Shown here piece by piece: positions 1 to 5,618 of a DNA stretch of 5,618 nucleotides. The notes beneath the pieces were generated by a model. The model saw only the letters and a list, made by a program, of their open reading frames with translations, was not told the DNA's origin and did no database searches. The position numbers and the translations under genes are program-made. Source of the stretch: Deferribacteres bacterium JdFR-76 (GTDB lineage: Bacteria > Zhuqueibacterota > JdFR-76); NCBI GenBank assembly GCA_002011685.1, contig MTOL01000397.1, positions 1-5,618 on the forward strand, in the 5' to 3' direction. Positions within the stretch are counted from its first letter, which is position 1. Each line of letters opens with the position of its first letter.

Positions 1-300
1 GCCGACAACGGCGTTACGGGTGCCAAAATCCAGGATGGCCAGGTTGGAAATGCCGATCTCGCCGATGGAGCGGTGACGGCCGCCAAAATTGCCGCCGGAG
101 CCGTAACCGGCACCAAGCTGGCAGACGGTGCCGTAACATCGGCGAAAATCGCCGCTGAGGCCATCAACAGCAGCAAAATCCAGGACGGGCAGGTTACAAA
201 CGCCGACCTGGCCAATGGATCTGTCACCACGGTCAAAATTGCCGATGGAACCGTAAACACCCAGGATCTGGCCGATGGCGCTGTTACTCCGGAAAAGATC
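1..300 (+). repeat. Decapeptide-coding repeat array 1 (10 units)
   Basis: Ten consecutive 30-base units in frame, consensus A-D-G-x-V-T-x-x-K/D-I/L. Examples are [30 protein letters not shown] and [10 protein letters not shown]. The array begins at or before the window edge. Units end in K-I, K-L or D-L, and the codon pair for Lys-Ile is mostly AAA ATC or AAA ATT. This looks like a solenoid or trimeric fibre stalk (inference). Confidence 0.85.
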
Positions 301-2025
301 ACCACCAGTGGCGCCACCTCGAATCAGGCCCTGATGTTCAACGGCACTCAGGTGGTTTGGCAGACGCCGCCGACAAGCGGAGGGGACATTACTGCGGTGA
401 ATGCCGGCACCGGTCTCACGGGCGGGGGCACTTCAGGCGACGTCACCCTTTCTCTGGCCGATAACGCCGTTACCAGTGCCAAAATTCAGGACGGGCAGGT
501 CACAAATGCAGATCTGGCCGATGGGGCCGTTACCAGCGCCAAAATCCAGGATGGGCAGGTCACCGGCACAGACCTGGCCTCCGGCGCCGTCACCTCGGCC
601 ATCATTGCCGATGGAAATGTGAGCAATGCCGATCTTGCGGACAATGCGGTAACCAGCAGCAAAATCCAAGATGGAGCCGTTGCCACGGCCGACCTGGCCG
701 ATCAGTCGGTAACTACGGCGAAAATCAATCCCGGCGGAGCTTCGGCAAACCAGGCCCTGATGTTTAATGGTACGCAGGTAGTGTGGCAAACGCCGCCCAC
801 CAGCGGAGGCGATATTACCGCCGTAACAGCAGGGTCCGGTCTCACCGGTGGCGGCACTTCGGGCGACGTGACCCTCTCGCTGGCCGACAACGGCGTAACC
901 AGCCTCAAGATCAAGGACGGACAGGTCATGACAGGGGATCTGGCCGACGATGCCGTGACGGCCGCAAAAATCATGCCCGATATTATTTCCAGCATCAACG
1001 GGATAAGCAACGATGCGGGGAATATTGACATCGTTGCGGGAACCAACATTACGATCAACAACGATAACGTAAATAACAGGATTACCATTTCCTCCACGGG
1101 AGGAAGCGATGCAGACTGGGTGATCAATGGCAGCAACATGTACGCTGGAGTCTCTGGAAACGTGGGAATCGGCACGTCATCTCCCCAGTGGAAGCTGGAA
1201 TCGTACGAAAACAGCTTTAACGGGACGGCCATAAAAGGTTCCGCAAATAACGGCACGAACGCCTGGGGCGTTCAGGGCTACAGCACAAGCGGCCGGGGAT
1301 TGGTGGGAATGAGCCAGAACGGAACAGGTGTGTGGGCCTCTTCTCAAACGGCTACGGCCATTTATGGCGAAGCGGGCGGTTCCCAGAGCATCGCCATACA
1401 CGGAGTGCTGACTTCCAGCTACGAATTCAACCTGGCGGCCCGGTTTGACGGCAGAACAAAGGTTAACGGCAGCCTGAACGTAACCGGCTCTTTGACCAAG
1501 GGCTCCGGAGCTTTCAAAATTGACCACCCGCTGGATCCCGCCAACAAATACCTTTACCACTCCTTTGTGGAAAGTCCGGATATGATGAACATCTACAACG
1601 GCAACGTAACCCTGGATGCAAATGGCGAAGCCTGGGTGCAGCTCCCGGACTGGTTTGAGGCCCTGAACCGGGATTTCCGCTACCAGCTTACTGCAATCGG
1701 AGCCCCCGGACCGAACCTGTACATTGCGGAGGAGATTTCCGGGAACCGCTTCAAAATCGCCGGCGGACAACCGGGTATGAAGGTCTCCTGGCAGGTAACC
1801 GGCATCCGCCATGATGCCTATGCCAACGCCCACCGGATTCCGGTCGAAGAGATGAAACCCCCGCGGGAACGCGGATACTTCCTGTATCCCAAAGAACTGG
1901 GACAGCCGGAGGAACGGAATGTTGAATGGGTACGTGATCCAAAAACCATGCAGCGCATCCAGCAGCTCCGCAATGGAGTCACACCTCCCGGGGACGAAAA
2001 AATGAAAAAACCTGACAATAAGTGA
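1..2025 (+). CDS. Repetitive fibre-like surface protein, 5'-truncated by window edge
   Basis: The frame is open from base 1 to the TGA at 2023-2025, giving 674 residues. The true start lies upstream; the GTG at 73 is an internal valine of a repeat, not a start. Order of parts: ten decapeptide repeats (residues 1-100), a 48-residue module (108-155), nine decapeptides (153-242), a second copy of the module (250-297), three decapeptides (295-324), a [17 protein letters not shown] stretch, the tail-fibre-like motif [10 protein letters not shown] (386-395), a Gly/Ser-rich region with [18 protein letters not shown] units (about 408-490), then a C-terminal module starting [11 protein letters not shown] (about 501-610) and a charged tail. 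Such features occur in phage tail fibres and in bacterial surface or secreted fibre proteins. With no phage genes nearby and a type IX cargo next door, I infer a cell-surface fibre or stalk protein. It has no C-terminal sorting domain of its own, and its signal peptide, if any, is outside the window. The function is unknown. Confidence 0.85.
   Translation, partial: ADNGVTGAKIQDGQVGNADLADGAVTAAKIAAGAVTGTKLADGAVTSAKIAAEAINSSKIQDGQVTNADLANGSVTTVKIADGTVNTQDLADGAVTPEKITTSGATSNQALMFNGTQVVWQTPPTSGGDITAVNAGTGLTGGGTSGDVTLSLADNAVTSAKIQDGQVTNADLADGAVTSAKIQDGQVTGTDLASGAVTSAIIADGNVSNADLADNAVTSSKIQDGAVATADLADQSVTTAKINPGGASANQALMFNGTQVVWQTPPTSGGDITAVTAGSGLTGGGTSGDVTLSLADNGVTSLKIKDGQVMTGDLADDAVTAAKIMPDIISSINGISNDAGNIDIVAGTNITINNDNVNNRITISSTGGSDADWVINGSNMYAGVSGNVGIGTSSPQWKLESYENSFNGTAIKGSANNGTNAWGVQGYSTSGRGLVGMSQNGTGVWASSQTATAIYGEAGGSQSIAIHGVLTSSYEFNLAARFDGRTKVNGSLNVTGSLTKGSGAFKIDHPLDPANKYLYHSFVESPDMMNIYNGNVTLDANGEAWVQLPDWFEALNRDFRYQLTAIGAPGPNLYIAEEISGNRFKIAGGQPGMKVSWQVTGIRHDAYANAHRIPVEEMKPPRERGYFLYPKELGQPEERNVEWVRDPKTMQRIQQLRNGVTPPGDEKMKKPDNK
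322..465 (+). repeat. 48-residue fibre module, copy 1
   Basis: Codes for residues 108-155, running from NQALMFNG through [16 protein letters not shown] and [15 protein letters not shown] to ADN. The [15 protein letters not shown] part resembles motifs common in trimeric tail-fibre shafts. It separates decapeptide arrays 1 and 2, and its last three residues start the next array. It matches copy 2 (748-891) at 46 of 48 residues. Confidence 0.9.
457..726 (+). repeat. Decapeptide-coding repeat array 2 (9 units)
   Basis: Nine consecutive 30-base units, residues 153-242. The ninth and tenth residues alternate strictly: KI, DL, KI, DL, II, DL, KI, DL, KI. The effective period is therefore 20 residues (60 bases), with alternating basic and acidic positions. 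Followed by a short NPGGASA linker into module copy 2, parallel to the TTSGATS linker before copy 1. Confidence 0.88.
748..891 (+). repeat. 48-residue fibre module, copy 2
   Basis: Codes for residues 250-297. It differs from copy 1 only by Asn to Thr in the DITAV-x-AG segment and Thr to Ser in AG-x-GLTGG. By my codon-by-codon count, 25 other codons differ silently, so this is not a recent DNA duplication. It leads into the short third decapeptide array. Confidence 0.9.
883..972 (+). repeat. Decapeptide-coding repeat array 3 (3 units)
   Basis: Three units, residues 295-324: [30 protein letters not shown]. They keep the KI / DL / KI alternation. After them the protein changes to non-repeated sequence ([12 protein letters not shown]), which marks the end of the repeated stalk. 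Confidence 0.82.
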
Positions 2026-2051
2026 AAAGTGGGATCCCGGATAAAGAAAGC

Positions 2052-2058
2052 GGAGGTG
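2052..2058 (+). promoter_or_regulatory. Shine-Dalgarno sequence of the sorting-domain gene
   Basis: GGAGGTG lies just upstream of the GTG at 2063, with six bases between GGAGG and the start codon. This near-perfect anti-16S match is what decides for the GTG start; the next in-frame ATG is far inside the protein, at residue 60. Confidence 0.85.
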
Positions 2059-2062
2059 AACC

Positions 2063-2638
2063 GTGAATAAAACGTTTTTCCGACCCAGTCGCGTATCCGG
2101 CTGGGCTGTTCTGCTTTTTCTGATCGCCCTGACGGTTGCATCCGAAAATTCGCCATCTTCGGCACAACAGGGCGGGTACAGAATTTCCCGAAGCATCATT
2201 GGCAGCGGCGCGGTCTATTCCGCCGGTCCGGCGTACCGTATGGTGGGGACGCTGGGCCAGCCCTTTGTGGGCATTACCAGAAAATCCGGAACGGTCCACC
2301 TGGTGGGGTTCTGGTACCGGGGGGCCGAAACGGTTACGGATGTTCCCACTGACCTCCCGGCGGCAGCCATCCCCCGGAACTTCCGGCTGGAACAGAACTA
2401 TCCGAACCCGTTCAATCCATCCACCACCATCCGGTTCGCTATTGCCAGGAAGGTTCATGTGACCTTGAGCATTTACAATCTGGTAGCCCAAAAAATGATC
2501 ACCCTGATTAACCGTGAAATGATCCCGGGCGAATATGAAATCCGCTTCAATGCGCAGGATTTACCGAGCGGAGTATACTTTTTTCGCCTGGATGCTGGAA
2601 CATTCTCCCAAACGAGAAAGCTGATTTTATTAAAATGA
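2063..2638 (+). CDS. Small exported protein with type IX secretion (Por) C-terminal sorting domain
   Basis: 191 residues, GTG start with a strong ribosome site, TGA stop at 2636-2638. The N-terminus is a signal peptide: basic MNKTFFRPSR, hydrophobic WAVLLFLIALTVA, likely cleavage after SSA near residue 34. Residues about 38-86 form a short segment (YRISRSIIGSGAVYSAG, then MVGTLGQPFVG, then VHLVGFWYR) of a kind often seen in FCB-type secreted proteins just before a sorting tail. Residues 107-191 are a type A type IX sorting domain: FRLEQNYPNPFNPSTTIRF, then SGVYFFRLDAG and the terminal KLILLK. In known systems this domain takes the protein across the outer membrane and is cleaved on surface attachment or release. 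The gene lies 37 bases after the fibre-like gene on the same strand, so co-transcription is likely. With almost no catalytic-size domain, it may be structural or an accessory of the fibre protein (inference). Confidence 0.92.
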   Translation: MNKTFFRPSRVSGWAVLLFLIALTVASENSPSSAQQGGYRISRSIIGSGAVYSAGPAYRMVGTLGQPFVGITRKSGTVHLVGFWYRGAETVTDVPTDLPAAAIPRNFRLEQNYPNPFNPSTTIRFAIARKVHVTLSIYNLVAQKMITLINREMIPGEYEIRFNAQDLPSGVYFFRLDAGTFSQTRKLILLK

Positions 2639-2681
2639 AAAACCGTACCCTATATTTTAGAGAAAAACCGTTGAACCCGGC

Positions 2682-2711
2682 ATGGGCTCCTCCAGCAGAA
2701 GAGGAGCCCAT
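2682..2711. terminator. Candidate (possibly bidirectional) terminator hairpin between convergent genes
   Basis: Perfect 11-bp inverted repeat ATGGGCTCCTC (2682-2692) and GAGGAGCCCAT (2701-2711) with an eight-base loop, 44 bases after the stop of the sorting-domain gene. It is followed on the + strand by only a weak T-rich TTCGGTTT. An outer pair AAACCG (2665-2670) / CGGTTT (2713-2718) could extend it. On the - strand the reverse of 2661-2670 gives a run of five T, about eleven bases past the stem, so it could also end transcription of the kinase gene. The stem is clear; the terminator role is inferred. Confidence 0.6.
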
Positions 2712-2822
2712 TCGGTTTCCATGCCCGATTGCACTTCTGTTGCCAAATGGAAGAGCGCATTCAGCGATAAATCGGGTACACAAATTCGGAAAGCGTGTTC
2801 CAAAAAGATTGGACGCCGTGTC

Positions 2823-3165
2823 TTAATCAAATCGGTTTTTACCCGCACCGGTGACATCCGGATCAAAATTTTCAATCATCCAGATATCTGTCTTTCGCTC
2901 CACAACGGTGCCGATCATTTTTCTCCCACCATCCATCAGGGAAATTTGATCAACTTCTTCAAAGGGCAGCTTTCCAAATGGCCGGATTGTATCTTCACCT
3001 GGCCGCACTCTGAAAATGCGGGTCATGTCGTTTTGTTTCACGATGAACAGCCACTTCGAATCCAAGCTCCAGCCCAGGGGCCAGTACCCGTTCAGGCCCA
3101 GATAACGCTGCTGTAAGGAATCAGCCATGGAGATAAGCCATATTCCGCGGCTCCATTTCTTTTTT
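2823..3165 (-). CDS. Fragment E: C-terminal end of the kinase-propeller protein
   Basis: Last piece of the gene. Removing one base in the run at 3160-3165 joins GKK to KWSRGIWLISMADSLQQRY, then GYWPLGWSLDSKWLFIV (a blade), KLPFEEVDQISLMDGGRKMI, VVERKTDIWMIENFDPDV and a TAA at 2823-2825. The ending IW-x-IENFDP is of the type usual at the C-terminus of these fusions, so the protein is complete at this end. The ATG at 3128 would be an internal methionine, and no ribosome site is seen before it. Confidence 0.78.
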
Positions 3166-3593
3166 CCCCATGCGGTTCCACATTACTGCAACATACTGGC
3201 CGTCCGGTGAAAATTTCGGCCGAAACATCCAGCCAACGGAATCATTGCTCACCAGAGGCGACTCCCGCCTAGCTTCTGGATCCAGAAGATGGAAATTCCG
3301 GTTGCCCAGGAGCTGGTAAAGAATTTTTGGATGAGGGTTCCAGACCATCGCTCTCGAATTGCTCAATTTTGTTTCAGCAAATCTCCGCGGAGCACCGCCG
3401 TTCGCCGAAACCACCCACACATTCATTTTTCGGCCCCCGTTCGATGAAAACGCAATCCACTTGCCATCTGGAGACCACACTGGCAATGTGCTGTGGACGT
3501 CCAAAAATGTCAGCTGTTTTTCGGTCCCGTTCTCTATGTCGAGAACAAAGATGTTTGCCGTTTTTGCGTCCCCGCGGCTGAATGCGATTTTTT
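3160..3593 (-). CDS. Fragment D: middle of PD40/TolB-like propeller
   Basis: Continues fragment C after a missing base. It reads IAFSRGDAKTANIFVLDIE, then EKQLTFLD, LPVWSPDGKWIAFSSNG, NVWVVSANGGAPRRFAE, MVWNPHPKILYQLLG and FRPKFSPDGQYVAVMWNRM. These are at least three further blades with the SPDG signature; the LTF and SPDGK motifs match TolB-like beta-propellers. The frame stays open upstream to 4026, but that stretch is the shadow of fragment C. At GKK the frame breaks again in a T6 run (3160-3165). After that this frame gives EMEPRNMAYLHG and a stop at 3121, which does not fit the family. Confidence 0.78.
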
Positions 3594-4544
3594 GCCGTCC
3601 GGTGAAGGGCTGAATGAGAACGCCCTCCGCGTACCTTTTGTTAAATGACGCACTTTCTGTCCATCCTGACTTTGCTCCACCAGAGCGATATTGGAATAGA
3701 ACGTGATTCTCGGGTAATAAAGATTGTGTCCATCCCGTGAAATGGAGATTGGCCAGAGCGAAGGAATACCCGTTTGCACTTTCCGCGGTTTTCCCCGGGC
3801 AGCTCCGGTTGCGGGATCCACAGGCAGCTTCATCAGGTTGTTTAGAGGCCCGGCAATTCTGAGGTAGTAAACGGCATCTCCCGAATGGAACAACCTGGGA
3901 GAATAGATGTCCAAAGAGTCCTTCAGGATTTCTTTCTGGTCCTTTCCATTGTCGCGGATGGTCCATAGAGAATTCCCATTCCGGTTTTGCGTTTTGAAAA
4001 GAACGAAATTTCCAAAGGGACTCCACTCCACATCATTCAACCAGAGAAATCTACCCGTCAGCTCTATTTTTGAACGGCGCCCCGTGGTCCTGTCAACAAT
4101 ATGGATTTCTTTGCTGGAAAGGGTCGCGGAGAGATACTTCGAACCGTCAGGCGACCAGCCTGAAAACGATCCCGGCGAAAGTGGCCGTATTTCGCCCCCA
4201 AGACGTGGTACCAGCACAGATTCGAGGAGACCTCGCCTGCGCAAAAAGACCCCCAGCGCCGAACCATCCGGAGCCCACTCGTAATAAAGTATGGATTGGG
4301 TAGACAGAAGGGAAATCGGGTGCCCGCCGGACATATCCTGAACAATAAGTTCTTTTCCTTTCTCTGGCTTGCCCCGGATATAGGCCAGAAAATTTCCGTC
4401 CGGAGAAATGGCAGGAGACCACACGTCTCCATCAAATGTCAGCTGTTTGTGAACCGGAGCGGCGTAGTAAGGTCGCTTTCTGTCAGAAATCCGCAAGTAC
4501 AGAGCCAGTGTCAATAGCACCATAAAGGGAACGATAGAATAAAA
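3588..4544 (-). CDS. Fragment C: transmembrane anchor and first part of PD40/TolB-like propeller
   Basis: This piece is in the same frame as fragment B, directly after its TGA. The codons right after the stop give FYSIVPFMVLLTLALYLRI, a full transmembrane helix. An ATG at 4523 falls inside that helix and has no Shine-Dalgarno sequence upstream, so it is unlikely to be a real start. After the helix come the propeller blades: HKQLTFDGDVWSPAISPDGN, YYEWAPDGSALGVF, FSGWSPDGSKYLSA, VEWSPFGNFVLFK, and finally FSPSPDGKK, where the frame is lost in a T run at 3588-3593 (+ strand). Such propellers in kinase fusions are thought to be periplasmic ligand- or protein-binding domains; the ligand here is unknown. 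Confidence 0.8.
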
Positions 4545-5040
4545 TCACCGGGATGGTTTTGATGGTTGCCGCATCCTTTGGGCTGGACGATCAGTTTTCT
4601 GAAAAAGGAGCTGCTCGCGTTTCAGATCTGCCACCAGATCAACCATATGCTGGTAGCGCATTTCCGGATCCTTTTCAAGGGCTTTGTGAACAGCCGCGGC
4701 AAGACCAGGCGACACATCCGGCCGCCACCGGCTGACCGGTTCTTCTTTCTCGTTTAGAATGGCATAGACAACGGCAGAATCGTAATCACCATCAAAGGGA
4801 GTTTTTCCCGCCAGCATTTCATACAATACCACTCCAAAAGACCAGATATCGGAGCGGTGATCTACTTCTTTGCCGAGAGCTTGCTCCGGCGATATATAAG
4901 CGATGGTTCCCATAACCGCTCCATTGCGGGTTACTCTGGTCCGCCCAGTCCGCTTTGCCAGACCAAAATCGGTAATCCGAACCCTTCCCTTTTTGCTGAT
5001 CAGGACATTTGCCGGCTTGACATCCCGGTGAATAACCCCC
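4545..5040 (-). CDS. Kinase fragment B: C-lobe with catalytic and activation loops
   Basis: Second piece of the kinase gene. It carries HGVIHRDVKPANVL (catalytic Asp134, Asn139), VRITDFGLAKR (metal-binding Asp152), the activation segment GTIAYISPEQALG, HRSDIWSFGVVLYEMLAGKTPF and the closing helix KALEKDPEMRY. It is the complete C-lobe of a bacterial Hanks-type Ser/Thr kinase. The linker (QKTDRPAQRMRQPSKPSR) is basic, as expected for the cytoplasmic side of a membrane anchor. It ends at a TGA (4545-4547). A gene caller may start this piece at an upstream ATG near 5108, but residues before HGVIHRD in that frame (MGRRRFWLLPF...) are out-of-frame sequence of fragment A and not real. Confidence 0.8.
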
Positions 5041-5424
5041 ATGCTCGTGCGCAGTTTGCAATCCGGCAGCAATCTGAATGGCAATAGCCAGAACCTTCGC
5101 CTGCCCAAGTCCGCGGCGCCGTACTTTTTTCAGCAGCACTTCCAGATTTTCCCCTTCCACATAGGCCATCACGATGAAAGTCCGGTTTTCACTTTCCTCA
5201 ATTCCATAGACGGAACAGATATTGGGATCATCCAGCAGCGCAGCGGTCTGCGCTTCCAACGCGAAACGAGCCGTTTCTTTTTCCCCTCCCAGAACAAATG
5301 GAGACAGGAATTTAAGGGCCACCGTTCGTCTTAGCCTCAAATCTTCCGCTTTGTACACCACTCCCATCCCCCCCTCGCCGATTTTCTCAAGAATCCTGTA
5401 ATGAGAAATTATTCTGCCGATCAT
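5037..5424 (-). CDS. Kinase fragment A: N-lobe and start of catalytic domain
   Basis: First piece of the broken kinase gene, from the ATG at 5424. It reads MIGRIISHYRILEKIGEGGM, then VVYKAED and RTVALKFLSP (Lys38 is the ATP-anchoring lysine), ALEAQTAALLDDPNIC (Glu57 fits the helix C glutamate), the hinge-like VMAYVEGENLEVLL, and ends at AAGLQTAHEHG just before the catalytic loop. In this frame the following residues (GYSPGCQAGK) make no sense for a kinase. In the neighbouring frame VIHRDVKPAN follows at once, so the frame is lost in the C run at 5036-5040. Beyond that the frame stays open to 4819 only by chance. A GGGGAG element (5435-5440) lies ten bases upstream of the ATG. Confidence 0.8.
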
Positions 5425-5618
5425 TGCTTTGCCGCTCCCCGATTTATTTATTCCGAACAGGACGCCGCCCACGCGGTGAAATCAAGCTGCCAAGCAGGCC
5501 GTATCGCCGTCCGCTCATCCCCGGAAGGCCGCACACTTTTCAGGCAGCCCGCCGCAGCCCAATGTTACCGCAATATCTTCCGGGCCCCCTTCCGAGTTTA
5601 TCCGGCAAGTCATCCGGA
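5425..5618. other. Upstream region of the kinase gene, no supported gene
   Basis: This 194-base stretch holds the 5' leader of the kinase gene and the window edge. On the - strand two very short frames touch by an ATGA: one open from the edge and ending TGA at 5515-5517 (last residues LPEKCAAFRG), the other ATG 5518 to TAA 5444 (24 residues, rich in Arg and Gly). The first could be the tail of an upstream gene, but there is too little to judge. No tRNA, clear promoter or strong repeat is seen. Confidence 0.4.
5435..5440 (-). promoter_or_regulatory. Likely Shine-Dalgarno sequence of the kinase gene
   Basis: On the - strand GGGGAG lies ten bases before the ATG at 5424. It is a moderate match, but it supports this start over the GTG at 5472, as does the conserved protein start MIG-x-x-ISHYRILEKIGEGGMG. 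No convincing -35/-10 pair was seen upstream. Confidence 0.5.

Larger units (their letters stand above)
2823..5424 (-). pseudogene. Membrane Ser/Thr protein kinase with C-terminal TolB/PD40-like propeller, disrupted
   Basis: One gene broken into pieces. With three single-base indels repaired and one TGA read through, it gives 867 codons (about 866 residues), a usual size for this fusion family. The chosen start is the ATG at 5424 (MIGRIISHYRILEKIGEGGMG), a typical beginning for these kinases; a GTG at 5472 is possible but less likely. Parts: Hanks-type kinase (residues about 9-270) with the P-loop GEGGMGVV, Lys38, Glu57, HRD with Asp134, DFG with Asp152 and SPEQ; a juxtamembrane linker; one transmembrane helix (about 294-312); then a propeller with repeated SPDG motifs (from about 327) to the end. 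The predicted protein would sense something outside the cytoplasmic membrane and phosphorylate cytoplasmic proteins. The key kinase residues are all intact, so the loss is either recent or a sequencing artefact. The gene is convergent with the fibre genes, so it is not in their operon. Confidence 0.85.

Noticed and set aside
73..75. GTG as start codon of the fibre gene
   Set aside because: The frame is open to base 1, and the codon is the valine of an ADGAVT repeat unit, with repeats on both sides of it. The real start is outside the window.
702..1256. A 184-residue open frame on the - strand within the repeats
   Set aside because: It mirrors the repeat-coding + strand; long open antisense frames are expected from repeated codons. 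No ribosome site or family likeness was seen.
1..2025. Phage tail fibre gene of a prophage
   Set aside because: The [15 protein letters not shown] and NVGIGTSSP motifs resemble tail fibres, but no other phage gene is present and the neighbour is a type IX secretion cargo. A cellular surface protein fits better, though the left flank is not visible.
1177..2199. A 340-residue open frame on the - strand over the fibre gene
   Set aside because: It lies opposite a clearly protein-like + strand frame, crosses the junction of two genes, and its translation shows no recognisable domain. It is an antisense shadow produced by the codon pattern of the fibre gene.
2798..2814. Small inverted repeat TCCAA / TTGGA just beyond the kinase stop
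   Set aside because: It has only five base pairs and no T run in a proper place; expected by chance.
3588..5040. Programmed frameshifting as an explanation of the broken kinase gene
   Set aside because: The three indels need shifts in opposite directions and an additional stop must be passed. I know of no kinase-propeller family using recoding at these places; error or decay is simpler.
5599..5618. Repeated ATCCGG at the right edge
   Set aside because: Two six-base copies twelve bases apart are too short to call an element, and the window ends there.

Overview
The window looks like a chromosomal contig piece from a bacterium of the Fibrobacteres-Chlorobi-Bacteroidetes (FCB) supergroup or an allied candidate phylum such as KSB1, Calditrichota or Ignavibacteria. 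Three things point there: a type IX secretion sorting domain with the NYPNPFNPST signature, a fibre-like protein built of [14 protein letters not shown] repeats, and a Ser/Thr kinase fused to a TolB-like propeller. This placement is an inference from protein style, not from a marker gene.

Left part (1-2638, + strand): two genes 37 bases apart, probably one transcription unit. The first is cut by the left edge. It encodes a long extracellular fibre-like protein: arrays of ten-residue repeats, two nearly identical 48-residue modules, a GNVGIGT-type tail-fibre junction, a glycine-rich stretch and a conserved C-terminal module (FKIDHPLDP...). The second starts at a GTG behind a strong Shine-Dalgarno sequence. 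It encodes a 191-residue exported protein with a signal peptide, a short beta-rich segment and a type IX C-terminal sorting domain.

Middle (2639-2822): a 184-base gap between convergent genes, with an 11-bp perfect hairpin that is a plausible terminator.

Right part (2823-5424, - strand): one large gene for a membrane-anchored Ser/Thr protein kinase with a C-terminal PD40/TolB-like propeller, about 866 codons if repaired. As given it is broken by four lesions: three single-base indels, each in a homopolymer of 5-6 bases, and one in-frame TGA just before the transmembrane helix. Every fragment continues the next in protein sequence, so this is a single gene that is either a recent pseudogene or affected by sequencing errors. 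The last 194 bases hold no gene I can support.

No RNA gene, CRISPR array, insertion sequence or phage module was found. I do not see a convincing new defence or mobile system. The most interesting points are the organised repeats of the fibre protein (alternating Lys/Asp decapeptides, and a duplicated module kept by selection while its silent sites diverged) and the clustered lesions of the kinase gene.
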